Below are positions 1 to 7,898 of a stretch of 20,540 nt of DNA, piece by piece. This DNA is from JBFWUW01 sp050247075 (lineage in GTDB: Bacteria > Planctomycetota > Planctomycetia > Pirellulales > JBFWUW01): the NCBI GenBank assembly GCA_050247075.1, contig JBFWUW010000098.1, forward strand, positions 1 through 20,540, written 5' to 3'. The number at the start of each line of letters is the position of its first letter. The stretch's first letter is position 1. Made by a program: the position numbers and the translations under genes. The notes under the pieces were generated by a model. That model saw only the letters and a list, made by a program, of their open reading frames with translations. It was not told the DNA's origin and ran no database searches.

Positions 1-1054
1 GCGCGGCAGGCGCAGGCGAGTCCATCTTGGCAGCCGCCGGTGGTTTGGCGGGCGATGGCTGACCGGGTGGCCCCACTTCCCCGAGACCGTTGGACAATGC
101 CGCCGCCGGCGCGCCGCTTTTTTCGTACAGCCCCTCGGCCATCTCATCGCCCAGCTCGGCAAAGTCATCGTCGCGATGATCCGAGGCATGAAACCATCGT
201 ACCTGCAGGTCCGCCCGAGCAAAGAGCGACTCCACGGAACGCACGTCAGCCGATGTAGAGGCGATTATGAACTCAATTGCCGGCTTCTTGGGCAAGGTGC
301 CAACTTTATCCCAAGCGCCATGGCCGGCATTGGCCACGCCATCGGCCATTTCTAGCGTGGCTTCCTCGGCCGCCGCATTAGCGGCTGGCATGATACGTTT
401 GCGGTACTCGCCGAGGTCTCTGCGATCCGTTCCAGAACCTGGCCGATCGGCGGACCTATTTGCGCGAGCGAGTTCGCTGGCATTGGCTGGTTCGGACGAG
501 TCGCCGGCTGGGGACGCGGCTGAGATCGACGGAAAAGCGGCATCATCCTGGGGTGGCTCAAACATGCCGTTGCCGGCCGGCCCACCCGATCCCTCGTTAA
601 GGTCTTTCAAACTTGGCCTATCGCCCCGCGAAACCTGGCGTTCGACTACGCCGCGATCTTGCCGGCTGGGATCGAAGTAGAACAACGTCAGAGCCGCGGC
701 CGTGGCCAGGGCAGGCCAAAAGACCACCCGGGCAATACGCTGCCGCCAAGAAACATCGTCATTGGGTACCTCAGCAACGGCGGCCCGGCGAGGCCGGGCA
801 TCCGCGCTGGCAGCGGCCTGGGCTTGCTGCTGCCTTTCTTGTTCGGCCCGTTGCAAAACGCGCTCGCAAAAGTCTGGTTCCAGGGTGGCGCGAGACATGG
901 CACGCAGACCCGCGGACAACGCCCGCAGCTCGTCTAGCAATTGCCGGGCGGCGGCGTTCTCGGCCAGCAATTGCTCGGCCTGCGCTTGCTCGTGGGGGCT
1001 AAGCTCGCCATCGAGATAGGCGCTGATTAGTTCGTCGTCGGGCATTTTGTCCAT
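1..1054 (-). CDS. Probable anti-sigma factor, membrane-anchored (3' end outside window)
   Basis: An open frame of 351 codons runs from ATG at 1054 off the left edge without a stop. The first 70 residues (PDDELISAYLDGELSP, then an acidic helical stretch rich in Glu, Gln, Ala and Leu) resemble the N-terminal sigma-binding domain of anti-sigma factors. One hydrophobic segment (about residues 110-127, VVFWPALATAAALTLFYF) follows, then a long Pro/Ala/Ser-rich region that would lie in the periplasm. The HxxxCxxC zinc motif of ZAS-type anti-sigma factors is absent; the only cysteine in the N-terminal domain is residue 62. The gene starts 7 bp after the stop of the ECF sigma factor, the usual sigma/anti-sigma layout. 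Inference: it holds the sigma factor at the inner membrane until an envelope signal arrives. An alternative start is the ATG at 1045. The family call rests on context and the N-terminal pattern; the distal domain cannot be named. Confidence 0.72.
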   Translation of the reverse strand, partial: MDKMPDDELISAYLDGELSPHEQAQAEQLLAENAAARQLLDELRALSAGLRAMSRATLEPDFCERVLQRAEQERQQQAQAAASADARPRRAAVAEVPNDDVSWRQRIARVVFWPALATAAALTLFYFDPSRQDRGVVERQVSRGDRPSLKDLNEGSGGPAGNGMFEPPQDDAAFPSISAASPAGDSSEPANASELARANRSADRPGSGTDRRDLGEYRKRIMPAANAAAEEATLEMADGVANAGHGAWDKVGTLPKKPAIEFIIASTSADVRSVESLFARADLQVRWFHASDHRDDDFAELGDEMAEGLYEKSGAPAAALSNGLGEVGPPGQPSPAKPPAAAKMDSPAPAA

Positions 1055-1061
1055 GTTCGTC

Positions 1062-1622
1062 CTAACCATCTTCTTGCAGTACGGCTTTCAACTGTTCTCG
1101 CATTTGCATGCGCGCACGATGCAACCGGCTGCGCACGGTTCCCACCGGCATGTCGAGCATCTGGGATATCGTTTCGTAGTCACACCCGTCCATCTCTCGC
1201 AAGACCAGTACCGCCCTATGTTCCTCGCTCAACAGGCCCAGTGCCATCTTGACCTGATCCGAAAGCTCTTCACGCTCCAAGCGCTCGCTGGGTGCCGCGC
1301 CGCCGTCAGCCGGCTCCTCGCCGGCGGACTCTCGCGACTGGTCGATCGATTGGGTCGGTTTTCGCCGACGCCGGCTGCTGACCGCCAGGTTGAAGGCGAT
1401 CCGGTACAACCAGGTATAAAACGCGGACGACCCCTGAAACGTCCTCAGCTTGATAAACGCTTGCACGAAGGCATCTTGCACCACGTCGCGGGCATCCTCG
1501 GCCGATCCCAAAACCTGCACCATACTGTGGTACAGCCTGTCCTGGTAACGGGTTACGAGATGTCCGAACGCCGCGCTTTGGCCTTTCAAAGCATCGTCGA
1601 TAAGCTGGGCGTCGTCATTCAC
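1062..1622 (-). CDS. RNA polymerase sigma factor, ECF subfamily (sigma-70)
   Basis: This 186-aa protein directs RNA polymerase to a specific promoter set. Region 2 is clear: YQDRLYHSMVQVLG, then DARDVVQDAFVQAF (residues 44-57) and FYTWLYRIAFN (68-78). A charged linker (about 83-120) follows, then region 4 (about 122-175) with the helix-turn-helix MPVGTVRSRLHRAR. The length is typical of ECF factors. I chose the GTG at 1622 because the domain begins there (NDDAQLIDDAL). The frame stays open up to an ATG at 1727, but that adds 35 residues with a hydrophobic stretch unlike this family, and it would place a candidate ECF promoter (1639-1667) inside the coding region. The gene is followed at once by the likely anti-sigma gene, suggesting cotranscription and envelope-signal control. 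Which signal it serves cannot be told from the sequence. Confidence 0.93.
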   Translation of the reverse strand: MNDDAQLIDDALKGQSAAFGHLVTRYQDRLYHSMVQVLGSAEDARDVVQDAFVQAFIKLRTFQGSSAFYTWLYRIAFNLAVSSRRRRKPTQSIDQSRESAGEEPADGGAAPSERLEREELSDQVKMALGLLSEEHRAVLVLREMDGCDYETISQMLDMPVGTVRSRLHRARMQMREQLKAVLQEDG

Positions 1623-1638
1623 AGGGCTTGTCTGCCAG

Positions 1639-1667
1639 TGAGACGCCGGCCACAAGGGAAAAGTTCC
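1639..1667 (-). promoter_or_regulatory. Candidate ECF-type promoter of the sigma/anti-sigma operon
   Basis: Reading the minus strand, GGAACTT (1667-1661) is followed by a 15-bp spacer and CGTCTCA (1645-1639). This matches the classical ECF pattern of a GGAACTT -35 and a GTC-containing -10. The -10 ends 16 bp before the GTG start, so the leader would be only about 10 nt. It is consistent with the sigma factor driving its own operon, which is common for ECF genes. The match was found by eye and the start of transcription is inferred. Confidence 0.5.
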
Positions 1668-1782
1668 ACCCACGGCCAGCAAAATGGCGGGTAAGAGCAC
1701 CATCCGCCAGGCTCTCCCTGGCAACATCTTCTACCACGCCGGGAAAGCTGTCAAATTAGCGTGGGTAGCGGGAAGACGATTG

Positions 1783-2679
1783 TTACCGGGGAGGGAGCAG
1801 AATCGGCTGCTGGATGAGCTGATTGCCGGCTGCTGGTGCTGGCTTAGCGGGCAGGGGGGCTAGTTCACCCGGCTGAAAGGCGGGTTGCAAAGGCTTGATC
1901 GCTGGCACTACAAGCTTTTTGACCGGCGAACTCTTGGTGTCCGTAGACGCCGTGCCGCCCGGCGCGGAAGAACTTCCGGCGGTCGCCGGACGCTGTTGCA
2001 CGGGAACTAGCCCGGAGTCCACAGTAACCGGCGTTTTCTGGCGGAAGGTTTCGATGGCCCGCACGTCGGAGGGGGCCAGAGTTTCCGCCGACGAGGAATT
2101 GAACCGCTGGCTGGGCGCATCAGTGGAAGGGTAAGCACCGCCGCGTACGGGTGGAGGGATCACGACATCGACCAACGGCTGATCGCTGCCCAAGTCAGGC
2201 GGGCCCCCATCGACCGTGACGCTGCCTCGCGGCACGGGAACGTAACGCTCTGGTGGGGTGTTCACTGGCGTGCCATTCTCCGGCGAGCTGGCGTTGGGCG
2301 GTGCCAGGCGGATTTCGGGTGTCCGGCGGTAGGGAGAAACGTTTGTGTCAGTCTTTCCTTCCGGCGCGGCCGACAACTCGTTTACCGGCGTGGCCGGCGG
2401 AATTGACTGTTCACCGTAGGTGCTAGGGGGTGAAGTCCCTTCGATGGTTGCATAGCCCATATCCGGCAACGGCCGGGAGTCGCCAAAGGGAGACTCCCGA
2501 ACTTCGTCGCAGACAGGGCCGCATCCGCCCGCCGCCGCCTGGCCTTGCACCGAACGGACGACCGACGACACGGCTGGCGTCTCGGCGGCTCCGTAGCCGC
2601 CGTACCAGGCTGTCCGATCGACGGTCTGGCAGCCGCTACAAACCATCAATCCGGCACAACTCCACACCCAACGGCGCAT
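1783..2679 (-). CDS. Pro/Ser-rich secreted protein, putative lipoprotein, unknown function
   Basis: A 298-aa protein I do not recognise. The N-terminus MRRWVWSCAGLMVCSGC has a basic start, a short hydrophobic core and a Cys at residue 17 in a lipobox-like context (VCSGC), though the -3 Cys is not ideal. The rest is low-complexity and rich in Pro, Ser, Thr, Ala and Gly, with no recognisable domain; it is likely extended or disordered outside the membrane. The start is set by a GGAGG at 2690-2686, 6 bp before the ATG at 2679; a second ATG at 2682 lies only 3 bp from it. The frame is open further upstream to 2751, but the added residues do not look like part of an export signal. It lies between the transporter pair and the sigma operon on the same strand, 160 bp upstream of the sigma start. 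Confidence 0.7.
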   Translation of the reverse strand: MRRWVWSCAGLMVCSGCQTVDRTAWYGGYGAAETPAVSSVVRSVQGQAAAGGCGPVCDEVRESPFGDSRPLPDMGYATIEGTSPPSTYGEQSIPPATPVNELSAAPEGKTDTNVSPYRRTPEIRLAPPNASSPENGTPVNTPPERYVPVPRGSVTVDGGPPDLGSDQPLVDVVIPPPVRGGAYPSTDAPSQRFNSSSAETLAPSDVRAIETFRQKTPVTVDSGLVPVQQRPATAGSSSAPGGTASTDTKSSPVKKLVVPAIKPLQPAFQPGELAPLPAKPAPAAGNQLIQQPILLPPR

Positions 2680-2815
2680 CATGCACCTCCGCACTGTCCG
2701 TGGGACAAAACAAAAACCGCGAAAGGATAGCTCACGGGGGGAGGAAGTCAAGGAAAGGCAGAAGGCAGACGGAAATGCCGAAAGTCATTTGCCATGGCCC
2801 TCGTATGTGATTTGT

Positions 2816-5044
2816 TTAGCCTCTCCTGCTTGTCACAATGATCGGACATTCCGTGTGCCGGGCTACCTGACGGGTGAAGTCCCCGAAGAGCTTTTTGCGG
2901 CGTCCGTGCCGTTGCACGCCCAAAATGAGCAGGTCGGACTCGTCGGCTTGTTCCACGATGGTTTGTAACGGGTCGTCGCCCGCGATCACGCGAACTTGGC
3001 AAGGCTGGCGGACTTCGTCGTGTGCCAATCGGTTCAAATCCCGCTGAGCGCGCCTTAGTTCTTCTGGCCTGGCTTGGGTTGGCAAGACTTGCAGAAATGT
3101 CACCTGCCGTTGGGCACTGCGCAACAGGCTGCCAAGAAGTTGCGCCCGCAGATGCTCATGGCCGCCGCGTCCGGCAATCGGCACCAGTATCCTGGCGGCG
3201 TCGGCCAGGTTCCAGTCTTTTCGGGAACGCAACACGACGACGTTGGCATCGAGCCTGCCCAACAGCGATTCCAGCCTTGTTCTGTCTTGGTTCTCGGAGA
3301 TTTCGCTGAGACCCAGCAGCACGGACTCGCAGCGATGCAACTGGGCCACATGGGCGATCTCTTCCATCGGCTGCGAGGCAACGGTGGTCAACATCTCCAC
3401 GCGTATACCCGTCTGGGCGCTGGCTCGCAGCAACTCTCGCACCACGGCCAAGGCCCGCTCAATCGGTTCCGGATCGTCGTCGGGACGCCAGTTGTCGGGC
3501 ACGGCCGCCACGGTCTGCATCAGCACGCGGCCAACCGCGGCGGGTACAAGCGCGTTGGCCAGCGCGATCATGGCCGCGGCGTTTTGCGGGTTGGCAATGG
3601 GGACCAGCACCAACGGCGCATGGCCGCGCAGCGCGACTAGTTCGGGGTTGAACGCCTTGCTGGAGGCATCCATGACGCGGGCACGCCGGGCGAAAATCGC
3701 CATGAATAGAATGCCACCCAACCCCAGCCAGACCAGGGTGATGATGCCCGCCGAGGGGACGGCGATTCCCTGGAAAATGGCCAGTCCCAGACAGGCCAGC
3801 CCCCCTACCACCGGTATCGCTGGAAACAGCGGCACACGAAACGGCGGCGGTCGGCGGACACTGCGTTGCCGCACCAAAACGGCCACCCAGTGGGCCAGGG
3901 CGAACGTGATCAAGAAAATCAAGCTTGATGCCGCCCCGGCAGCGTTCACGTCGGGCACGACTACGATAATGGCCGCCACCAGCGTTGCCGTGATGGCAAT
4001 GGCCATGGCCGGCGTGCCCCTTGTGGAATGTAGCGTGCCCAGGGAGGAAGGCAACGTGCGGTCGCGGGCCATGGCCATGGCGATGCGCGAGGCGGCAAAC
4101 AAGTTGGCTTGCAAGGCCGAGAACATCGACAGCACCGCCGCCACAATCACCAGCCAATAGCCAATACGGCCCAGGTACTGTTGAGCCGCTTGCGCCACGA
4201 TTCCCGCCGGATCGTCTGCCGCGGCTTGCGCAATCGTTTGTCCGTCGGGCGTACCCGCGGCCGTTATCACAAACAGCAGCGGCAGATAAATGGCCAGGGC
4301 AATGCCCAGCGACCACACCATGGCCCGCGGCAGCGTCTTGGCGGGATTGCGAACCTCTCCTCCCACGGCGGCAATCAGATCGAAGCCTTGCAGCGCAATA
4401 AACGTATAGCCCATGGCCTGGATCAAACCTTTCCAACCGGCCGTAAAGAACGGCCGCATGGCGCTGCCCGTATCACCGGCCGTTTGCCTTGCCACGGCCC
4501 ACAGCCCCCCCACGATCAGCGCGCCAAAGACGGCGACCTTGCTGACATTGACCCACTGGCCACCGCCAGCCGATTTGCGCATCAGACCCAAGGCCAAGAG
4601 GACCGTCGTAGCTACGGCCACGCCCGCCACCGTGCGGGAACTAGCCAGCCAAAGCAGGGCCTCTCCTTGCGCAGCGTGCCAGATATCCCCCAGCATGATC
4701 GCGAAGAAGTAGGCGAAACCAATAGCGTACAGCACCGCTGCCACAATCGAGGCAAACCACACCACCCAGCCGACGGTAAACGCGGCCTCGACCGAGAGGA
4801 CTTTTTTGGCAAACGTGTAGGTTCCGCCCGACTCCGGAAACTTCGACGACATTTCCGCGAAGCTCAACGCCGTTAGCAGCGCGATGACGCCATTCAGCCC
4901 AAAGGCCAGCATGGCCGCCGGGCCAGTCACGGCAAAGGCCACGCCAGCCAGTGCCAGAATGCCGCCTCCCACGATCGCGCCTACTCCCACGCCGGTTGCG
5001 CCCAGCAAGCCCATGTTACGTGGGGAGCCTTTGCTAGAGTCCAT
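2816..5044 (-). CDS. APC-family amino acid permease with C-terminal universal-stress-like domains
   Basis: A 742-aa inner-membrane protein. Residues 1 to about 450 form a multi-pass permease of the amino acid-polyamine-organocation superfamily: the first helix holds the glycine-rich GVGVGAIVGGGI motif that binds the substrate backbone in this family, followed by FPESGGTYTFAKK and about twelve hydrophobic segments. From about residue 475 the protein is soluble and looks like two universal-stress-protein (Usp) domains. The first opens LVLVPIANPQN and the second RILVPIAGRGG, ending near LGVQRHGRRKKLFGDF and CPIIVTSRRG. The Usp nucleotide-binding signature is only partly kept in the second copy. 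Known relatives include bacterial permease-Usp fusions thought to sense energy or ligand state. The gene starts 36 bp after the SLC12-like gene, so the two are probably one operon. The substrate is unknown; a cationic or other amino acid is plausible. Confidence 0.9.
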   Translation of the reverse strand: MDSSKGSPRNMGLLGATGVGVGAIVGGGILALAGVAFAVTGPAAMLAFGLNGVIALLTALSFAEMSSKFPESGGTYTFAKKVLSVEAAFTVGWVVWFASIVAAVLYAIGFAYFFAIMLGDIWHAAQGEALLWLASSRTVAGVAVATTVLLALGLMRKSAGGGQWVNVSKVAVFGALIVGGLWAVARQTAGDTGSAMRPFFTAGWKGLIQAMGYTFIALQGFDLIAAVGGEVRNPAKTLPRAMVWSLGIALAIYLPLLFVITAAGTPDGQTIAQAAADDPAGIVAQAAQQYLGRIGYWLVIVAAVLSMFSALQANLFAASRIAMAMARDRTLPSSLGTLHSTRGTPAMAIAITATLVAAIIVVVPDVNAAGAASSLIFLITFALAHWVAVLVRQRSVRRPPPFRVPLFPAIPVVGGLACLGLAIFQGIAVPSAGIITLVWLGLGGILFMAIFARRARVMDASSKAFNPELVALRGHAPLVLVPIANPQNAAAMIALANALVPAAVGRVLMQTVAAVPDNWRPDDDPEPIERALAVVRELLRASAQTGIRVEMLTTVASQPMEEIAHVAQLHRCESVLLGLSEISENQDRTRLESLLGRLDANVVVLRSRKDWNLADAARILVPIAGRGGHEHLRAQLLGSLLRSAQRQVTFLQVLPTQARPEELRRAQRDLNRLAHDEVRQPCQVRVIAGDDPLQTIVEQADESDLLILGVQRHGRRKKLFGDFTRQVARHTECPIIVTSRRG

Positions 5045-5080
5045 GTCGTGTTTTTAATTCCTTTCCCAGTGCAATTGGCC

Positions 5081-7333
5081 CTACGACTCCAGTTCCATGC
5101 CGCCGGCGCTATCGACGAACAATACTCTCGGCAAGTCTCCCACCAGGCTTTCCATCCACAGGAAGAACGGGGCTTCCTCCCCTTCGGGCGGCGCGTCGAA
5201 TCCCAACAGCACGATGGCCGCTCGGTGCGAGGTCCGTTGGATCAGGGCGGGCACGTCCTCTCCCACGACCACGACCGGTTCGACCTTGATCCGCGACGAA
5301 CGGGCCAGCTCGAGAATGTGCCCGCGGACCTGGGCCACGCCGTCCTCATGCGACACAATCCGCAGCACGCGGATGGCGTTGCGCCGCCAATCGGGGTTCT
5401 GGTGCAGCAAATGCGCGAGCAGCATCATCAGCGCGCCGTTCTCCATGCCGCGCCACCAGACATCGATCGTTCCCACGGGCGCGGTCCAAGCCTCGGCCAG
5501 CTTAGCTTCGACCTCTTCCGGCGAGGCTTCGTTTTCATTCTCGGACGAATCAACCCGCAGCCGGGCGCAGACGGCGCTGCGCTGCAATCGGGCCAACAAC
5601 CGCAACGTAGCGCCGAAAGCCTCGGACTTGGCCAACGTCTTGGGCCAGCCCATTAACACGGTGTTGGGCTTGAATCCCCCGATACCGTGGCATTGCACGA
5701 GCGACTCGATACCGTCGGAGAGATAGTCATCCACCACCACGGCCGGAAAAGCGCTCAGTTGCTCCTTGGCGATGAATTTTCGCAAAGCCCGTTCATAATT
5801 CTCACGGCGTTCGGCGTGGTCTTCCACATCGCCGCAGACAACTTGCGCCAGTGTCAACACGCCATGCCCTGAAGTCAGCCATTCACCGTAGATGGCCAGA
5901 TGGGGCCGGTTCCAGACGCTGCTCGACAAAGCCAGCACTACCGGCCGCCAATTCTTGGGATGGTACGCTTCTTCCTCCAACCGCAGCAGTGCGCGGCGCG
6001 CCCGTTCAAAGGCAATGCCTCCTTGCAGATCGCCCCAGCGGGCTTCGATTTCGCGATATTGGATATAGCCGTAGATAGCGCCGATGGCCACGATCGAGGC
6101 CAGTGCCCAAATCCAATTAATAAGCAACATCACCGCCAGACACCCCAGCGCACCCAGCAGCGACAACGTCCAATGGCAGTAGCGAAACGTCGGCCGGTAA
6201 CTGGGGTTCTTGGCGATGGCCTCGTAGAACGTGGCCAGGTTCAGCAATCCGTAGGTGATCATGAAAAACATCGTAATGATCGGCGCAATGGCGTTGAGAT
6301 CGCCCAGCAGAATGCAGCCTTGCGCGATGGCAAACGTCAATACGGTCGCCCGGCGCGGCTCGCGGGCTTTGCCGCTGGCCGCGCCAAAGAACTTCAGCCA
6401 GGGAAAAATCTCGTCGCGGGCAAACGCCTGCATGATGCGCGGGGCACCCATCATCGAGCCGAGGGCGCTCGACAACGTGGCGGCAAACACCCCCGCGGTA
6501 ATCAACAGCGGCCATTGAGAAATATCGCGGATCACGAAGTTGTTGTTAATCAGTTCCTCGTGCGTCCGCACGCCCGACAGCAGGATAGCCTGGGTCAGAT
6601 AGACCAGCCCCGTGACGGCTACGGCGGCCAGTGTGCCGCGGGGGATGGCCTTCGTGGGGTCTTTCAGGTCGCCCGACATGTTGGCACCCGCCATGATGCC
6701 GGTGACAGCGGGAAAGAACAGCGCAAAGACCGAAAAGAAGTTTTCTCCTGGCAGAAAATGCGGAACCAGGTTGGCTTGCAGGGTCTCTGGCGAAAAGTTG
6801 CCAATCGCACCGGTGTAAAACGACAGCAGGGCCGCACCCAAGACCGCCAGAATTCCGTACTGCACTTTGATCGTCCAGCCCGCGCCGATGTAGACGCAAA
6901 TGAACGTGGCCAGGTTGACCGACGTAGCGATGGCCTGGGCATGGCGGGCCAGCGACGGAAAGGTACCGGCGAGCGCCTCGGTGAACCCAATCACGTACAT
7001 TGCCACCGAGATGGCCTGTGCCAGAAAAAACAGAATGCCAATCGCTCCGCCAAACTCCACGCCCAGGCTGCGACTGATGAGGTAGTACGCCCCTCCGCCG
7101 CGGACGCGGGTATTGGTGGCAATCGCCGACAACGAAAGCGTGGTCAGCGTGGTAATGGCTTGGGACGCCAAGACGATGCCAACGGCACAATACATTCCAG
7201 CCTGGCCGACCACTTGGCCGAACCGCAGAAACATGATCACGCCCAAAATGGTGAGCGTGCAGGGCGTAAATACGCCGCCGAATGTCCCAAAGAGTTTCCT
7301 TTGCCCCTCGGCTTCCGGCGTTCCTGCCGACAT
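5081..7333 (-). CDS. SLC12-like cation-chloride cotransporter / APC superfamily permease
   Basis: A 750-aa membrane protein. The first helix region (FGTFGGVFTPCTLTILGVIMF) is close to the SLC12 Na-K-Cl/K-Cl cotransporter pattern, as are RGGGAYYLISRSLG and the FPAVTGIMAGANMSGDLKDP block. About twelve hydrophobic segments end near residue 440. The cytosolic remainder has NWRPVVLALS and a Glu/Arg-rich helical part reminiscent of the SLC12 C-terminal domain. Known family members couple chloride to sodium or potassium movement; bacterial homologues may instead move amino acids or polyamines, so substrate and ions are uncertain. The start at 7333 is supported by an AAAAGGA sequence 6 bp upstream; the frame is open to 7408 but the extra residues do not fit the family. 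It is the first gene of a likely two-gene operon with the permease-Usp fusion, transcribed from the 7334-7898 intergenic region. Confidence 0.88.
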   Translation of the reverse strand: MSAGTPEAEGQRKLFGTFGGVFTPCTLTILGVIMFLRFGQVVGQAGMYCAVGIVLASQAITTLTTLSLSAIATNTRVRGGGAYYLISRSLGVEFGGAIGILFFLAQAISVAMYVIGFTEALAGTFPSLARHAQAIATSVNLATFICVYIGAGWTIKVQYGILAVLGAALLSFYTGAIGNFSPETLQANLVPHFLPGENFFSVFALFFPAVTGIMAGANMSGDLKDPTKAIPRGTLAAVAVTGLVYLTQAILLSGVRTHEELINNNFVIRDISQWPLLITAGVFAATLSSALGSMMGAPRIMQAFARDEIFPWLKFFGAASGKAREPRRATVLTFAIAQGCILLGDLNAIAPIITMFFMITYGLLNLATFYEAIAKNPSYRPTFRYCHWTLSLLGALGCLAVMLLINWIWALASIVAIGAIYGYIQYREIEARWGDLQGGIAFERARRALLRLEEEAYHPKNWRPVVLALSSSVWNRPHLAIYGEWLTSGHGVLTLAQVVCGDVEDHAERRENYERALRKFIAKEQLSAFPAVVVDDYLSDGIESLVQCHGIGGFKPNTVLMGWPKTLAKSEAFGATLRLLARLQRSAVCARLRVDSSENENEASPEEVEAKLAEAWTAPVGTIDVWWRGMENGALMMLLAHLLHQNPDWRRNAIRVLRIVSHEDGVAQVRGHILELARSSRIKVEPVVVVGEDVPALIQRTSHRAAIVLLGFDAPPEGEEAPFFLWMESLVGDLPRVLFVDSAGGMELES

Positions 7334-7497
7334 AGACTTTCCTTTTATGGGAGGTGACCGGCCACAACATAATCCAAATGCTGAAAAACGTCCGCCTCGG
7401 TGCAACAATTTTGCCGGTAGTGCGGCCTGTGACGGTGTAAACGGCGGTTTGAGACTGCCGCGCAGGGCGATCGCCGATGGAATCGCCTTGTTCAGAT

Positions 7498-7514
7498 CGA
7501 ACGATGACCGTTCG
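7498..7514. promoter_or_regulatory. Inverted repeat, operator-like
   Basis: CGAACG and CGTTCG flank a 5-bp centre (ATGAC), a perfect 6-bp dyad of 17 bp in total. It lies 165 bp upstream of the SLC12-like gene, in the region expected to hold its promoter. A regulator binding site is an inference; chance occurrence is possible. Confidence 0.3.
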
Positions 7515-7689
7515 TGTACGGTGCTCGTAGTCGCATTGTACCGGCCATGCCACTCGCGCCTAACTTGCTAGCATTGCCGATTGAATCGGTCGTTCTAAGC
7601 GCAAGTGCAATCCCGGTAACGGTCTAAAGCGACAGGCCCCGCTTTTCCGATAGCCCTAATACGACCAGCAGGCGATGCTATCGCGGCAG

Positions 7690-7706
7690 TGCATTCGTAG
7701 AATGCA
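7690..7706. promoter_or_regulatory. Palindrome, operator-like
   Basis: TGCATTC and GAATGCA flank a 3-bp centre (GTA), a perfect 7-bp dyad spanning 17 bp. The size and symmetry are those of a dimeric repressor site. It sits about midway in the divergent region and could serve either direction. No regulator gene is adjacent. Confidence 0.35.
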
Positions 7707-7831
7707 TTTAACCATCCGGTACGAATGGCCCGCCCGTCTGGTCTCGAACCCATGGGAACCGTGTCACCGGCAAGATGCCGGGCATGGCCGAATGAGGCCG
7801 CTTTTCCGGCATGTTCGGTGCAATTGGGATG

Positions 7832-7857
7832 TGCGGCGTCGTCCGTGCGACGCCGCA
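7832..7857 (+). promoter_or_regulatory. Stem-loop in the probable leader of the outer-membrane protein gene
   Basis: TGCGGCGTCG pairs perfectly with CGACGCCGCA across a 6-nt loop (TCCGTG), a 10-bp GC-rich stem. It ends 41 bp before the ATG at 7899 and is followed by no T tract, so it is not a terminator. In a leader RNA it could protect the message or tune translation. That role is inferred. Confidence 0.45.
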
Positions 7858-7898
7858 AGGGAGTGAAGCAGGACCACCATCAAGGAGGAGTTTGTCCA

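Larger units (their letters stand above)
7334..7898. promoter_or_regulatory. 565-bp divergent intergenic region
   Basis: This gap separates the transporter operon (minus) from the outer-membrane protein gene (plus), so it should hold promoters for both. No convincing coding frame was seen. It contains three dyads listed separately (7498-7514, 7690-7706 and 7832-7857). No clear -35/-10 pair could be assigned by eye. Confidence 0.5.

Noticed and set aside
267..680. Plus-strand frame of 137 codons at the left edge
   Set aside because: It is antisense to the continuous anti-sigma frame, which has a better protein pattern and operon context.
1726..1754. TTGACA with a possible -10 (GAAGAT) 17 bp away on the minus strand upstream of the sigma gene
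   Set aside because: The -10 is a poor match; the ECF-type promoter at 1639-1667 is better placed and fits the gene's function. It could still be a secondary housekeeping promoter.
3243..4160. Plus-strand frame of 305 codons
   Set aside because: It is a shadow of the permease-Usp gene; its composition is low-complexity and no family pattern is visible.
5900..7357. Plus-strand frame of 485 codons
   Set aside because: It lies opposite the SLC12-like gene; the Arg/Gln/Gly-rich translation is typical of an antisense frame in GC-rich DNA.
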